From Debaryomyces hansenii CBS767 (lineage: Eukaryota > Ascomycota > Pichiomycetes > Serinales > Debaryomycetaceae), in contig NC_006049.2 in the NCBI RefSeq assembly GCF_000006445.2, positions 1,054,001 to 1,118,000 on the forward strand: a stretch of 64,000 bases of DNA, read 5' to 3'. The first letter of the stretch is position 1, and each line of letters opens with the position of its first letter. This document shows, piece after piece, positions 42,350 to 52,493 of this stretch. The translations under genes and the position numbers were made by a program. A model generated the notes under the pieces. The model was not told the origin of the DNA. It saw only the letters and a program-made list of their open reading frames with translations, and did no database searches.

Positions 42350-44419
42350 TTATATAGTCATAATAGCACTATCGGAGCGACACCAGCAAGTATCAAAGTC
42401 GTTTTCAACTTGGATCATGACATCAATGCTTTCGGCTTGGAAAATTTTCTCACATTGCTTTTTTATATACGATGAATTTTCACCTCTATAAATTTGAACG
42501 TGGATATATCCGAAGATATCAGAATTGTCACTAGATGGCCAGAATCTCGGAGTAGTAAACGATTTGATACCCTTTACTTGTACAATATCATTGAGCACTG
42601 ACCTGATTTTCATTTCTTTGTCCGATTTCAATTTGAGTAGGAGCGACAGCGCAGTCGATTTAATCAATGGGATAGCTGACAAGAAAATTAATACGGCAAT
42701 GATGATTGATGCAACTGGATCAAAACCATCCCAGCTGAAGAACTTCGTTAATATCGTTGAGATTACAACTCCAACAGATCCCAAAGTATCAGCTAAGATA
42801 TGGAGGAAAATACCCTTCATGTTATCATTCATAGCAGCCTTCCCTGACAGGTCACCATTATCTGCGTAATCATGACTATGATCATGACTGTGACTATGTC
42901 CATGTTCATGACTGTGTCCATGTGAATGGCCATGACTATGATCGTGACCGTGGTTAAAGGCAAAGATCCCTACCAAATTCACGAGAAGCCCTAAAAAGGA
43001 AACAATAATCAATTCATTGGTCTTTTGTAAAACAACCGGATTCCACAATCTTCCGAAGGCCTCAAAGATGATACTACCCGATATTCCAATTAATAATGTT
43101 CCATTTGTAAAACCAGCCAAGATTTCGAAATTTTTCAATCCAAATGGAAATTTCCCATTTGGATTTATAGCATTTTTCAGTAATATACCTGCTATTAAAC
43201 CTAATGCTAACGATGTGCAGTCTAGAGCCATATGCAAAGAGTCCGACAATAACCCTAGTGATTTGGATCTAAAAGAATAAAGCAACTGAATAAACATGAA
43301 TGTAGAATTAAGCAAAAGGAAATTGAAAATTGCTCTTGTATCCGAATGGCTCAATAATTCCGTTAAAATCGACCCATTGCTCCTTGTTTCAGAAGCTTCA
43401 TTTATACCAGCATACTGGCTTGAGTGAGTAATATTGATAGATCTGTCTGCTTTAATAATGAAGGGCACAACAACGCCTAAAAGTAACTGTGTCATGCTGA
43501 AATCAGTAGAGAGCACAATATACTCAAGGCTGAACGATACCAAACCGATTATAAATGGATTGAAACGCGACGCTTTCAAATCACAATCCTGCAACGAAAT
43601 CAAGCACACAAGGGATGCACACACATTGACACCGATCATCATGGGCGAGATATTTTCGAATCCAGTGACCGCCAACGTAACCACGCCCGCAGTAGCCGCA
43701 CCTCCCGCCACTCGCACATCGATGTTCGCTAATGCTGCCGTGAGTGACGATAATACCGTCTTCTTATACAATATTTTGAACGAAACCACCACCACGACGT
43801 ATCCTACCACCGTGCTCACCATATTCTCCGTGCTTGAACTCCAATACACGTCCCACACAAGCACTATTGCCGTATACAAGTTGAACGGACTGACATACAA
43901 CCCTAGATATAGCACCGCGAGGCGACTCACGGAAAGCAAGTGCGTCGCTACATATACCATGGCAATCGCACCCACAAACTCTCCCGTAGACACCCCATCG
44001 CGGCCTCTGGCCTCTGAAGTCAACGAAATAATATTGCCCCGTACAAGCATATGCGTCACCAACATAAACACCCCCGCTAGCATAACCAGAATCGACACAA
44101 CGGACACACTAGTCCCCATATCATACGTACCGTGTCCATACGACAAACCCCCCGACAAGAACATACATGGTAACGCCACAAGCACCGGCAACGTCCCTAC
44201 CATCAGTATCAATATACCTCTCTTCGCCTCGCCGTCTCCAACCTGCACATTTAGCGCCTCCATCTTCACAAATGGGTTTTTGATTCCCTCGCTCTTCACC
44301 TCGACTCCTGCTCCAAACGGCTCTGCATACCCCTGATTCAACTCAATTCCCTCGCTATGACCATATATCGATTGCGATCCATATCCCCGCGATCGTGAAT
44401 GGGTCTTTTGATGCGACAT
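42350..44419 (-). CDS. MSC2: MSC2-like ER/endomembrane zinc transporter (CDF family)
   Basis: 689 codons. A long multi-pass N-terminal region (residues ~65-330, about ten hydrophobic stretches) precedes a cation diffusion facilitator core: SLGLLSDSLHMALDCTSLAL (membrane site HxxxD), a His-rich loop (HGHDHSHGHSHGHSHEHG and on, residues ~487-510), GIFLHILADTLGSVGVV (second HxxxD). The extended N-terminal transmembrane block plus His loop is the Msc2/ZnT5 layout; Msc2 pairs with Zrg17 to bring zinc into the ER. The N-terminal half is encoded with much more GC-rich codons than the C-terminal half, which produces a 300-codon antisense shadow frame at 43434-44336. Confidence 0.93.
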   Translation of the reverse strand: MSHQKTHSRSRGYGSQSIYGHSEGIELNQGYAEPFGAGVEVKSEGIKNPFVKMEALNVQVGDGEAKRGILILMVGTLPVLVALPCMFLSGGLSYGHGTYDMGTSVSVVSILVMLAGVFMLVTHMLVRGNIISLTSEARGRDGVSTGEFVGAIAMVYVATHLLSVSRLAVLYLGLYVSPFNLYTAIVLVWDVYWSSSTENMVSTVVGYVVVVVSFKILYKKTVLSSLTAALANIDVRVAGGAATAGVVTLAVTGFENISPMMIGVNVCASLVCLISLQDCDLKASRFNPFIIGLVSFSLEYIVLSTDFSMTQLLLGVVVPFIIKADRSINITHSSQYAGINEASETRSNGSILTELLSHSDTRAIFNFLLLNSTFMFIQLLYSFRSKSLGLLSDSLHMALDCTSLALGLIAGILLKNAINPNGKFPFGLKNFEILAGFTNGTLLIGISGSIIFEAFGRLWNPVVLQKTNELIIVSFLGLLVNLVGIFAFNHGHDHSHGHSHGHSHEHGHSHSHDHSHDYADNGDLSGKAAMNDNMKGIFLHILADTLGSVGVVISTILTKFFSWDGFDPVASIIIAVLIFLSAIPLIKSTALSLLLKLKSDKEMKIRSVLNDIVQVKGIKSFTTPRFWPSSDNSDIFGYIHVQIYRGENSSYIKKQCEKIFQAESIDVMIQVENDFDTCWCRSDSAIMTI

Positions 44420-44810
44420 GAGTAATTAGCGTCGTTTATTACTGCTTCTTCTCTGGTAACCATTACCTATGTATATCTGTTAATATTCCGAACCTGCGTC
44501 TTTTGCTTTGCGAGTGATTACGTAAGAATTTGGATTTTCGACGACAATAAGAAAGTGACATCATATGATTCAAGCAGTGGAACTATTAACAATCTATAAC
44601 ATAATAGGTCGGCAAAAACATACATGGGAGAATATAGTTGTTCATTGAATTGAGGGGATATTATATTAGTAAGGTACTGTTTTAAAAGTTAACAGGATTG
44701 AATATCTAACGAACTACGCCAGAAAACGGGATATACCCATATGATACATAGAGTATCGGAATAACAAGAGATAGAAAAGATAGAAAGTTAGAAAACACGC
44801 TATATAGGAT
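44420..44810. promoter_or_regulatory. Divergent promoter MSC2 / histidine-phosphatase gene
   Basis: A 391-bp bidirectional spacer. No Zap1-type zinc-response element (ACCTTNAAGGT) is visible. AT-rich with no other recognised site. Confidence 0.45.
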
Positions 44811-46994
44811 ATGGCAGAATTATATTTCTTACGACACGGCCAGAGGATAGATCATGTAATCAATAAGGAGGATAAGGGGATAGAGGCGATATTCAAGGAT
44901 TACAAGGAGTACGATCCGTCATTGGCGAGTAGCGCCATCGAGCAGCTTGAGACTGTGGGAAAGGAGATTTTGGGACAAACACAGGTATTTGATGATACAG
45001 AAAGCGGGAGTGTCAGAAAAAATGTGTTTATCCACTTTTCGCCGTACTTGCGGTGTTGCCAGACGGCTGATTTGTTGGTGAGTGATCTCAAGGCGAGATT
45101 TGAAGAGAAATACCCAAATTACAAGGTGAGGTTTCAGCTTTTGGGGGATTTTGCGTTGTCTGAGTGGGTGCATGAGAGGATGAAGAATAAGCCTCCGTTT
45201 ACCGATTCGAACGATGCGTACCATATGTATACACCTAACATCAAGTTGTTGAAGAATCGGTCATGTGTGTCTAACTTCCGTCCGACTAATACGTTGGGTC
45301 CATATAATGGGCCGAATCTAAGCTATAAGGATTACCAGGCAAACTGTAAGGAATATTTTCTGAAGTTGGTAGCCACGTATAACAGACAGGTGCATCTTAA
45401 AAACCAGGATATAATTATTGTCATATCGCATGGATATGCCATAAATAATTTCCTCTCGTACTTTATAAACCATCCTATATTTGACGAAATACCCGAGGCA
45501 TCCTTAAACTTTGCAAGAAGGGTCCTTGTGAATGAAGATCATGAGATTCAAGATCCTCTTGATCTAGACCAATATAAATGGAAATTGTTTAAAGATTCCT
45601 TGAATATTTTAGAGAAGGAAGATATCGATAGTACTCTTAATTTAGAGACCGATATAGTATATTACAAGACCAATTTCTTCAAAAAGGATGATTTTGATGA
45701 ATCTAATAATTTGAAACTTCCTACTGTTCCTGCGCAAGACCAACCACGAGCGTCCTTCAGGATGTCTACCACTGGCTCAACGAAAGATCCTAATAGACCC
45801 GAAGTGATCAGAAACTACAATCCTATTTGTTCGGCGGCAAAGGATTGGTCTCCACAAATGGCCAAACAATTCGCAGTTAAATCAGCCTTCAAATTGAAGA
45901 GAATGAATGACGACTCATTTAAGAAGACCTTCAACCTTCAACATCACCCATCGAAACCAATTTCTCCCGAAGTTTCACCAAATTCTGAGCCAACGAGGAA
46001 TAATTCGGTTATTGATTTGACCAAATTGGTTGATAACGAAGATATTAACAAACCCATGAGATTGAAATATTCAACGACGTCCGAAATTCCTATTCATCGT
46101 TTGAACTCGAAAATTAATTCACAAGTTAATTTAGCTCAATATCAAAGAGATAATGCATCGTCGAATGATAATTCGACAACTGATTTGCCGAGATTCCTTT
46201 CATCTCTTCAGAACAAACCAAGAAAGAGATCTACTTCGAATCCTATTTTGGCAACGGTGGCTCATAATGCAAAGGATTCGTATTTCCCACTGACTGTTAT
46301 TGGGAAGGCCAGCCATAGACAGAGCAATGATCTGTTGGCATCGATAGATTCTGGATCCCCAGTTGATGATTATGGCTCATGCAGCGATCTTGATATAATC
46401 GAAGAACACAACGTGAGACCAATTCAAGGCCCTCAACAACCTGAAAATCCATTGTTGAGTAGATCTAAATCCTTGAACTACAAACGTACTATAAGTGATA
46501 AAGGAAGCACATCTCTATTAGCTAAATATAAGCAACATCAGCTTAACAACGAAAGTGATGATAGTGATAGTCAGAAAGCATTCGCATTGCCTTACAGCTT
46601 GAACAGGAACAATCAATACCAGAAAGCAACTTCTACACCTCCCCAACGGAGAACTCCTCCATCGCCCGTGGCAAACAACAGTCCAAAAACTAGAAATTCG
46701 ATTAGGTTTATACCTTCTGTATTTAACAGTGATGGAATGAACGGTCCTGTTAATGGTACGTCTACCCCAACAGGCTTTAGCGTTTCGAATTCGAAGGATG
46801 CGTCTAAGAAACCAATGTTCTACCACCTTAACTCTGATGATGGTTCTAATAGTGATTCTGGCGATTCTTCGTCTGATATTGATGATTACAATGGTGATGG
46901 TGATGAAGATGATAAAATGGATGTGGATAAAGAAAAACAAAAATCAAAGAAGAAGAAAGACCAGTATATTTGGTTTGGTCAAAATAGAAGATAA
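44811..46994 (+). CDS. Histidine-phosphatase superfamily protein with long disordered tail
   Basis: 727 codons. Residues ~1-250 form a branch-1 histidine phosphatase (phosphoglycerate-mutase-like) domain: FLRHGQR at 6-12 with the nucleophile His9, FSPYLRCCQTAD with a second conserved Arg, the acid SEWVHERM, and the second catalytic His in VISHGYA near residue 207. The remaining ~470 residues are Ser/Asn-rich, with NSVIDLTKLV, SRSKSLNYKRT and an acidic DDSDSQ/SDDGSNSDSGDSSSDI end, finishing in KKKKDQYIWFGQNRR. The catalytic residues look intact, so it could be an active phosphatase; the substrate is unknown. Fungal relatives exist, but I cannot name an S. cerevisiae orthologue with confidence. 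Confidence 0.85.
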   Translation: MAELYFLRHGQRIDHVINKEDKGIEAIFKDYKEYDPSLASSAIEQLETVGKEILGQTQVFDDTESGSVRKNVFIHFSPYLRCCQTADLLVSDLKARFEEKYPNYKVRFQLLGDFALSEWVHERMKNKPPFTDSNDAYHMYTPNIKLLKNRSCVSNFRPTNTLGPYNGPNLSYKDYQANCKEYFLKLVATYNRQVHLKNQDIIIVISHGYAINNFLSYFINHPIFDEIPEASLNFARRVLVNEDHEIQDPLDLDQYKWKLFKDSLNILEKEDIDSTLNLETDIVYYKTNFFKKDDFDESNNLKLPTVPAQDQPRASFRMSTTGSTKDPNRPEVIRNYNPICSAAKDWSPQMAKQFAVKSAFKLKRMNDDSFKKTFNLQHHPSKPISPEVSPNSEPTRNNSVIDLTKLVDNEDINKPMRLKYSTTSEIPIHRLNSKINSQVNLAQYQRDNASSNDNSTTDLPRFLSSLQNKPRKRSTSNPILATVAHNAKDSYFPLTVIGKASHRQSNDLLASIDSGSPVDDYGSCSDLDIIEEHNVRPIQGPQQPENPLLSRSKSLNYKRTISDKGSTSLLAKYKQHQLNNESDDSDSQKAFALPYSLNRNNQYQKATSTPPQRRTPPSPVANNSPKTRNSIRFIPSVFNSDGMNGPVNGTSTPTGFSVSNSKDASKKPMFYHLNSDDGSNSDSGDSSSDIDDYNGDGDEDDKMDVDKEKQKSKKKKDQYIWFGQNRR

Positions 46995-47222
46995 GCAAGA
47001 TGCTTTCATTGTGGTATATGCATATTCTTATTTATTTACTCATTAATTTAAAGCCTTGATCTATCTATATATATAGATATATAATTAATAATACTTAAAT
47101 CACTTAGAAATTGTACTCGTAAAGATATGAAAGCAAATGCGCGCTAAAATCATATCAAGTTCTTATCCAGCCTTGATAGTCATCCTGAAATTGAATCCAA
47201 CCGTGTAGCTAAGGAGATAATT

Positions 47223-50200
47223 ATGACACAGGTTGATCCACAAATAATAAAGGATTCGTTATCTTCGTCCACCAATACAGCTACTTTTGGCTTGTCAAAA
47301 GATTTAACGATTCCAATATCTGTAAAGATTTGTTATCTTCAGCCTTCCGATATATCAAAAGTTTTTGATGAATTATCCCCATCATCAGAGAAATATTCTA
47401 ATCCCTTGGTATTTCAGAAACTATCTAATATATATATAAATTCAGACCTATTCGTGACAATTCAAGTATTTAGTGGCACTAGTAATCCAATCACAATACC
47501 TGTACAGACACCATATCAGGCATTTACTAACAATAAACGAGAATGGAATAGGACATTGAAACTTCCGATAAACTACAACCAATTGACGATAGATTCTTAT
47601 CTAAGAGTTGTTGTATATGAGGTCAGTAATACTAGACCAGTAATATTTGGGATAGGAAACATATCACTTTTCAACAAAAATGATTCTACATTGAGAAGAG
47701 GTTCACAGAAGGTCCCCGTACGAAGGGATTTTGACTTTTCGAAGAATATAGAAATTGAATATGGACCTATATCAGGAATTACAGAATTAGAACAGAAACT
47801 TATCGACTACGAAAATGGAGAGTTTCCTCATGTACCTTGGCTCGATAAGCTAGTTATATCAGATATAGAAAAACAGAGAAGCATTAAATTAAAGGGCAAA
47901 AGTCCATATTCCAAGGAAAGTGATGAAGCTGAGAAAGATCTCTTCCACCTTTATATTGAATTTCCACATTTTGAACTACCTGTCGTTTATTCTGACATAA
48001 CTTATCAATTGCCGATACAAACACCTTCGGAGGATAGAAGTAATAACCATGCATTAAGTTTGAATGACACGACCAACACGAGTGTAATCATAAATTCCAT
48101 TGATATACCAATGTCTAAGGAAACACATACGAATTTATTGAAGGTATATGACCCTGATTACGAGATACCTCACCTTAATAATATCAACGCCAACGGCAAC
48201 ACGACACAGAATAACGCTACAAGTAATACTCTTGACCCCATTGAAATGAAATATCATAAGCTAGAAAGAAACATTAATAATAATTCTTTGTTAGATAAAG
48301 AGCTAAAGCCGTCCCCTCAGTTAAGGGATGAGTTAATGAGAATACTTAGAAAGCCCTCGAATATTGAATTATCAGACGTTGAGAAGAATTTGATATGGAA
48401 GTTCCGTTATTACTTTTCCAAAAATAATTCAACTACAACCGTTATAGCAGAAGACAATGCAAGTCATCACCCATCATCAACTAAGCTTACACGAAGCGGA
48501 AAACTTTTCTTACCAAAATTTTTGAAATCAATTAATTGGGATAACGATTTTGAATTGGATCATGCTTTCAATGAAATTATCCCGAATTATTGGTCAGTAG
48601 ATAAAATTCAGATTGGAGATGCATTAGAATTGCTAGGAAATTACTTCAATCCTCACACATTGACATCACGAATAGCAGCCACTCCAAAAGAACATTCATC
48701 AAATGATCAAATAAACAACGAAGAACGTCGTTACCAGAAGATATTCAAATATGTAATATTCTTAAGAAAATTTGCTGTTGATAGATTAAAACTAGCTAAC
48801 GGTGAAGAAATATTGTTGTATCTCTTGCAATTGGTACAAGCGTTGAAATACGAGTCTATTATATTTGACAAGAGGATTAACTCAGGAGACTCAGAAACAG
48901 AGAATTTTACTTTGATTGAAAATAATTCCTCTGATTCATTATTATCATCACCTCTTGCAACATTTTTGATTGAGAAGTCTGTTGAAAATGAAAACTTGGG
49001 AAACTTTTTTTATTGGTATGTTAAAGTAGAAAATGAAGATCAGATAAATGTACCCAGTCCTCAACCTGTTCGGATATATTCATTAATATTGAACAAGTAC
49101 ATTGAAAATTTAAAAAGATATTCTGAAGTTAATAAACTACCTAACTATAATCATTTAAAAAGGCAAATTTGGTTTATCAAAAAATTGACAAATTTGGTCG
49201 AATTATTAAGAACTACTTTCAAGAAAAACGAAGCTACAATTAAAAAGGTACAGTTTTTGAGAGAATATTTGGCCAATTCATCGAACGATCTATATAAATT
49301 TCCTGAACCATTTCCACTACCTTTAGATCCGTCAATTATAATATGTGGTTGTTATCCAGAAGAATCATCGGTATTCAAGAGTTCCTTGGCTCCTTTGAAG
49401 ATAACTTTCAAGACAATAACAAATTATCGAGAGTTACATCAGTCACAATCATCGCAATTATTTGGGAAGAAGCATTATAAATATGGTAAATATTCGTTAA
49501 TGTTCAAGATTGGAGATGATTTAAGACAAGATCAGCTTGTTATACAAATAATCAATTTAATGGACCAGTTACTAAAGAATGAAAACTTGGATTTAAGGTT
49601 GACCCCATACAGAATTTTGGCTACAAGTCCAATTGCTGGATTGATAGGGTTTGTTCCAAATGAAACTCTAGATGCTGTTCTAGCCCGAATATATCCAACT
49701 TCTATTTCTGAAAATATAGATCTCGTCGACCAGCAGTCTGGAGCTCATGGTGTTTCTAATAACTATAATGCCAATAATGGAATATTAAACTATTTGAAAT
49801 TACATAGCCGTGATGTTCAAGCAGTGGAACCTCAAATGCTGAGTGTATTGTCAGGAGCGAGTGAAAATTCTATACCTCAACCACAACAGCAACATGCGAT
49901 CACATCTAATCTTGGTGTTTCATCAATTGTTATGGATAATTATGTAAAATCTTGTGCTGGCTATTGCGTGATTACATATCTACTCGGAGTAGGCGATCGT
50001 CATCTAGATAATTTGTTGTTATCACCAAATGGAAAATTTTGGCACGCTGATTTTGGTTACATACTTGGACGTGATCCAAAGCCTTTCCCACCTTTAATGA
50101 AATTACCGATTCAAGTAATTGATGGAATGGGTGGTTTAAACCATGAAAACTTCGATATTTTTAAGAATTATTGCTTTATCACATATACCACATTAAGAAA

Positions 50201-50432
50201 AAACAGTAATTTAATTTTGAATTTATTCCAGTTAATGTTGGATGCAAATATACCAGACATTCAAATTGATCCGAACAGAGCAGTTGAGAAGGTACAAGAA
50301 AAGTTTTGCTTGGAAATGAGCGAAGAAGAAGCCATTTTACATTTTCAAAATTTAATTAACGACAGTGTTAATGCATTTTTACCTGTTGTTATTGACAGGT
50401 TACATAGTTTAGCCCAGTATTGGAGAGCATAA
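47223..50432 (+). CDS. VPS34: VPS34, class III phosphatidylinositol 3-kinase
   Basis: 1069 codons versus 875 in S. cerevisiae. N-terminal C2 domain (about 25-200), helical domain (about 360-570), kinase domain from about 700. The catalytic loop GVGDRHLDNLLL (near residue 924) and activation DFGYILGRDPKPFPP are intact. The C-terminal helix DRLHSLAQYWRA matches the family's membrane-contacting end. Extra length comes from Asn/Ser-rich linkers (around 275-345) and from an insertion in the kinase domain between ETLDAVLARIYP and VMDNYVKSCAGYC (about 830-900). It makes PI3P for autophagy and endosomal/vacuolar sorting with Vps15. Confidence 0.97.
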   Translation: MTQVDPQIIKDSLSSSTNTATFGLSKDLTIPISVKICYLQPSDISKVFDELSPSSEKYSNPLVFQKLSNIYINSDLFVTIQVFSGTSNPITIPVQTPYQAFTNNKREWNRTLKLPINYNQLTIDSYLRVVVYEVSNTRPVIFGIGNISLFNKNDSTLRRGSQKVPVRRDFDFSKNIEIEYGPISGITELEQKLIDYENGEFPHVPWLDKLVISDIEKQRSIKLKGKSPYSKESDEAEKDLFHLYIEFPHFELPVVYSDITYQLPIQTPSEDRSNNHALSLNDTTNTSVIINSIDIPMSKETHTNLLKVYDPDYEIPHLNNINANGNTTQNNATSNTLDPIEMKYHKLERNINNNSLLDKELKPSPQLRDELMRILRKPSNIELSDVEKNLIWKFRYYFSKNNSTTTVIAEDNASHHPSSTKLTRSGKLFLPKFLKSINWDNDFELDHAFNEIIPNYWSVDKIQIGDALELLGNYFNPHTLTSRIAATPKEHSSNDQINNEERRYQKIFKYVIFLRKFAVDRLKLANGEEILLYLLQLVQALKYESIIFDKRINSGDSETENFTLIENNSSDSLLSSPLATFLIEKSVENENLGNFFYWYVKVENEDQINVPSPQPVRIYSLILNKYIENLKRYSEVNKLPNYNHLKRQIWFIKKLTNLVELLRTTFKKNEATIKKVQFLREYLANSSNDLYKFPEPFPLPLDPSIIICGCYPEESSVFKSSLAPLKITFKTITNYRELHQSQSSQLFGKKHYKYGKYSLMFKIGDDLRQDQLVIQIINLMDQLLKNENLDLRLTPYRILATSPIAGLIGFVPNETLDAVLARIYPTSISENIDLVDQQSGAHGVSNNYNANNGILNYLKLHSRDVQAVEPQMLSVLSGASENSIPQPQQQHAITSNLGVSSIVMDNYVKSCAGYCVITYLLGVGDRHLDNLLLSPNGKFWHADFGYILGRDPKPFPPLMKLPIQVIDGMGGLNHENFDIFKNYCFITYTTLRKNSNLILNLFQLMLDANIPDIQIDPNRAVEKVQEKFCLEMSEEEAILHFQNLINDSVNAFLPVVIDRLHSLAQYWRA

Positions 50433-50477
50433 TCTAATCTAGAATTTTCTATTAAAAAATCAGACCGTTTTACGTAT

Positions 50478-51212
50478 TTAGTCATTCTTAAGCAGGGGCT
50501 TCGTTCCTTTAAACCTATCGCTGACGGTTCGAAGTGTAAAAGTGTAAATTGCCGATAACAAGCCAAATGGTGGAAATAAATCAAGTAATGTAAATATGAT
50601 ATTTGGGCGTATTTCCTTAACAACTGATGCGACTGATTTTTTCAATTCATCTAAACCACTGCTATTATCTATCACTACATCGGATCTATAATTTCTTTCT
50701 TCATTCGACATTTGACTGTCAATCCGTTTCCTAATATCACCCTCACTCAATTCTGAATTTCTGGCAGCTATTCTTTTTACTTGTAATTCTTTATCGCATG
50801 TAACAGTTACGGTGACACCACATATCTTGTTCAATCCCGCTTCAAATAATAGCGGAACATCCAAAACAACAATACTTTGAAAGCTCAAATAGGCTTGTAT
50901 AATCTGCCATATGATTTCCCTCCGAACCGCAGGGTGAACAATAGAATTCAATCTTTTTAATTTTTCCTTATTACCAAAGACAGCACTTCCTAAGGCCGCT
51001 CTGTTTAATGAGCCATTATGTGGGTCGACAAGATCTGGAATCTCGTCTGAAAATGCTTCCAAAATTCTATTATAAGCCTTTCGACACGGATTTACAACTT
51101 CTTTTGCAATTAAATCTGCATCGACAATTGTTAATTTATGGCTTTCATGCAATGTACGAGATACAGTGGACTTTCCAGCACCAATACCACCAGTGAGACC
51201 AACAATAAGCAT
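50478..51212 (-). CDS. CAB5: CAB5, dephospho-CoA kinase
   Basis: 244 codons from ATG 51212; the open frame continues upstream only to a GTG, and starting at 51212 puts MLIVGLTGGIGAGKS at the extreme N-terminus as in CoaE proteins. P-loop GGIGAGKST, DADLIAKEVV, HPAVRREI and DVPLLFEAGL are family motifs. It phosphorylates dephospho-CoA at the 3' ribose hydroxyl, the last step of coenzyme A synthesis. It diverges from PAN5, a pantothenate-pathway gene, over a 162-bp spacer. Confidence 0.95.
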   Translation of the reverse strand: MLIVGLTGGIGAGKSTVSRTLHESHKLTIVDADLIAKEVVNPCRKAYNRILEAFSDEIPDLVDPHNGSLNRAALGSAVFGNKEKLKRLNSIVHPAVRREIIWQIIQAYLSFQSIVVLDVPLLFEAGLNKICGVTVTVTCDKELQVKRIAARNSELSEGDIRKRIDSQMSNEERNYRSDVVIDNSSGLDELKKSVASVVKEIRPNIIFTLLDLFPPFGLLSAIYTFTLRTVSDRFKGTKPLLKND

Positions 51213-51374
51213 ATTCAATGACGAACAAAGTATCTTATCTTTTATCTTGATCTTTTTTATGGAGAACGCTTTTGAGACACAAAATAGCACAAATAACTTT
51301 TCAAGAGATTTTTTTGCAAAATTATTCAGTATAGAAGATAAACATTTATTTACAACATACGTATTGAAATAAGG
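51213..51374. promoter_or_regulatory. Divergent promoter CAB5 / PAN5
   Basis: 162 bp between the two start codons, too short for two independent promoters of usual size, so regulatory sites are probably shared by two genes of the coenzyme A pathway. A T-rich stretch (CTTTTTTATGG near 51251) is present; no specific factor site recognised. Confidence 0.55.
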
Positions 51375-52463
51375 ATGGCTGGCAATCCAAAAGTATACAT
51401 TTTGGGTGCTGGGTCAATGGGGTCATTGGTTGCACACGAAATGACTACTAAATATCCAAATGCATTGCAGATGATCTTGCTCTTCAAGACACAGAAAAGG
51501 TTGAATAATTTTGTGAATAACAACTCAGAATTAGCGATAGTCAAACCCAGGGGACAAAACATAATTACTTCCACATCACAGCTTGCGGCTGGTCGGTTCC
51601 CACCGACAATGAAAGGTGAAAAACCAGCACCAATTAACAATTTAATAATATCAACGAAAACGTATCAAACCAAGGCAGCATTAGAACCATATATACCAAA
51701 TCTAAATTCAAATTCTAACATATTAATACTTCAAAATGGAATGGGAATGGCTCAACACCTAACAGAGACATTTTGGCCCAACGAAACTAATAGACCTAAT
51801 ATATTGCAAGCAATCAGTACGCACGGAGCTTACAAGACATCACCAAATGTCATCCACCATGTTGGTCAAGGAAAGCTCACCATTTCTCAAATACCTAGGA
51901 AACTAGACATTCAGAAACCAGAGATGAAGGAAAACGAGTTACCAGAATTCATAAAGTTATTATTACAAGTTGAAGAATTAAACGCAAATTATCTGCCATA
52001 CAAATCATTCCTTTTAGCACAAATGGAAAAATTAATAGTCAATGCTTGTATAAATCCGTTGACAGCAATACTTGATTGCTTGAATGGTGATTTACTTTAT
52101 GGCACAAAAATTGTACCGATTATGAAAAGAGTCATAAATGAGGCAGTTCAAGTGTTCAAGGCCGAATACAAGGTCTTGAAGAATATTCCTGAAGCAAATA
52201 GTTTTTTGAATGATGATAGGTTGTTAAATACCGTCTTTGAAATTTGTAGAACTACATCGCAAAATAGTTCATCGATGAGAGAAGATATGAGAAATTTAAA
52301 CAATACGGAAATTGACTGGATCAATGGCTATATAGTGGGCTTAGGATATCAACACAAGATACCAACTCCGACGAACAAAATGATAAGTTCTATGGTCAAA
52401 AATAAGTTAAGCATTGATAGATCATTAGAATCAACAGCAACTAATCGATTATTAAATGTATAA
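51375..52463 (+). CDS. PAN5: PAN5-like 2-dehydropantoate 2-reductase
   Basis: 362 codons. N-terminal Rossmann fold with YILGAGSMGSLVAHEM (GxGxxG for NADPH), the NLIISTKTYQTKAAL strand (conserved Lys), LQNGMGM, and the C-terminal helical domain with MEKLIVNACINPLTAILDC carrying the catalytic Lys-Asn/Asn-Pro signature of KPR/ApbA reductases, then NSSSMREDMRN and TEIDWINGYIVGLG. The enzyme reduces ketopantoate to pantoate on the way to pantothenate and CoA. It is convergent with the RKM2-like gene, 30 bp apart. Confidence 0.92.
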   Translation: MAGNPKVYILGAGSMGSLVAHEMTTKYPNALQMILLFKTQKRLNNFVNNNSELAIVKPRGQNIITSTSQLAAGRFPPTMKGEKPAPINNLIISTKTYQTKAALEPYIPNLNSNSNILILQNGMGMAQHLTETFWPNETNRPNILQAISTHGAYKTSPNVIHHVGQGKLTISQIPRKLDIQKPEMKENELPEFIKLLLQVEELNANYLPYKSFLLAQMEKLIVNACINPLTAILDCLNGDLLYGTKIVPIMKRVINEAVQVFKAEYKVLKNIPEANSFLNDDRLLNTVFEICRTTSQNSSSMREDMRNLNNTEIDWINGYIVGLGYQHKIPTPTNKMISSMVKNKLSIDRSLESTATNRLLNV

Positions 52464-52493
52464 ATTTGCATTATATATCTCTGTAAATAGGTT

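Noticed and set aside
43434..44336. 300-codon plus-strand frame opposite MSC2
   Set aside because: It is antisense to clearly coding MSC2 sequence and arises from the GC-rich codons there; Thr/Pro/Ser-rich with no domain.
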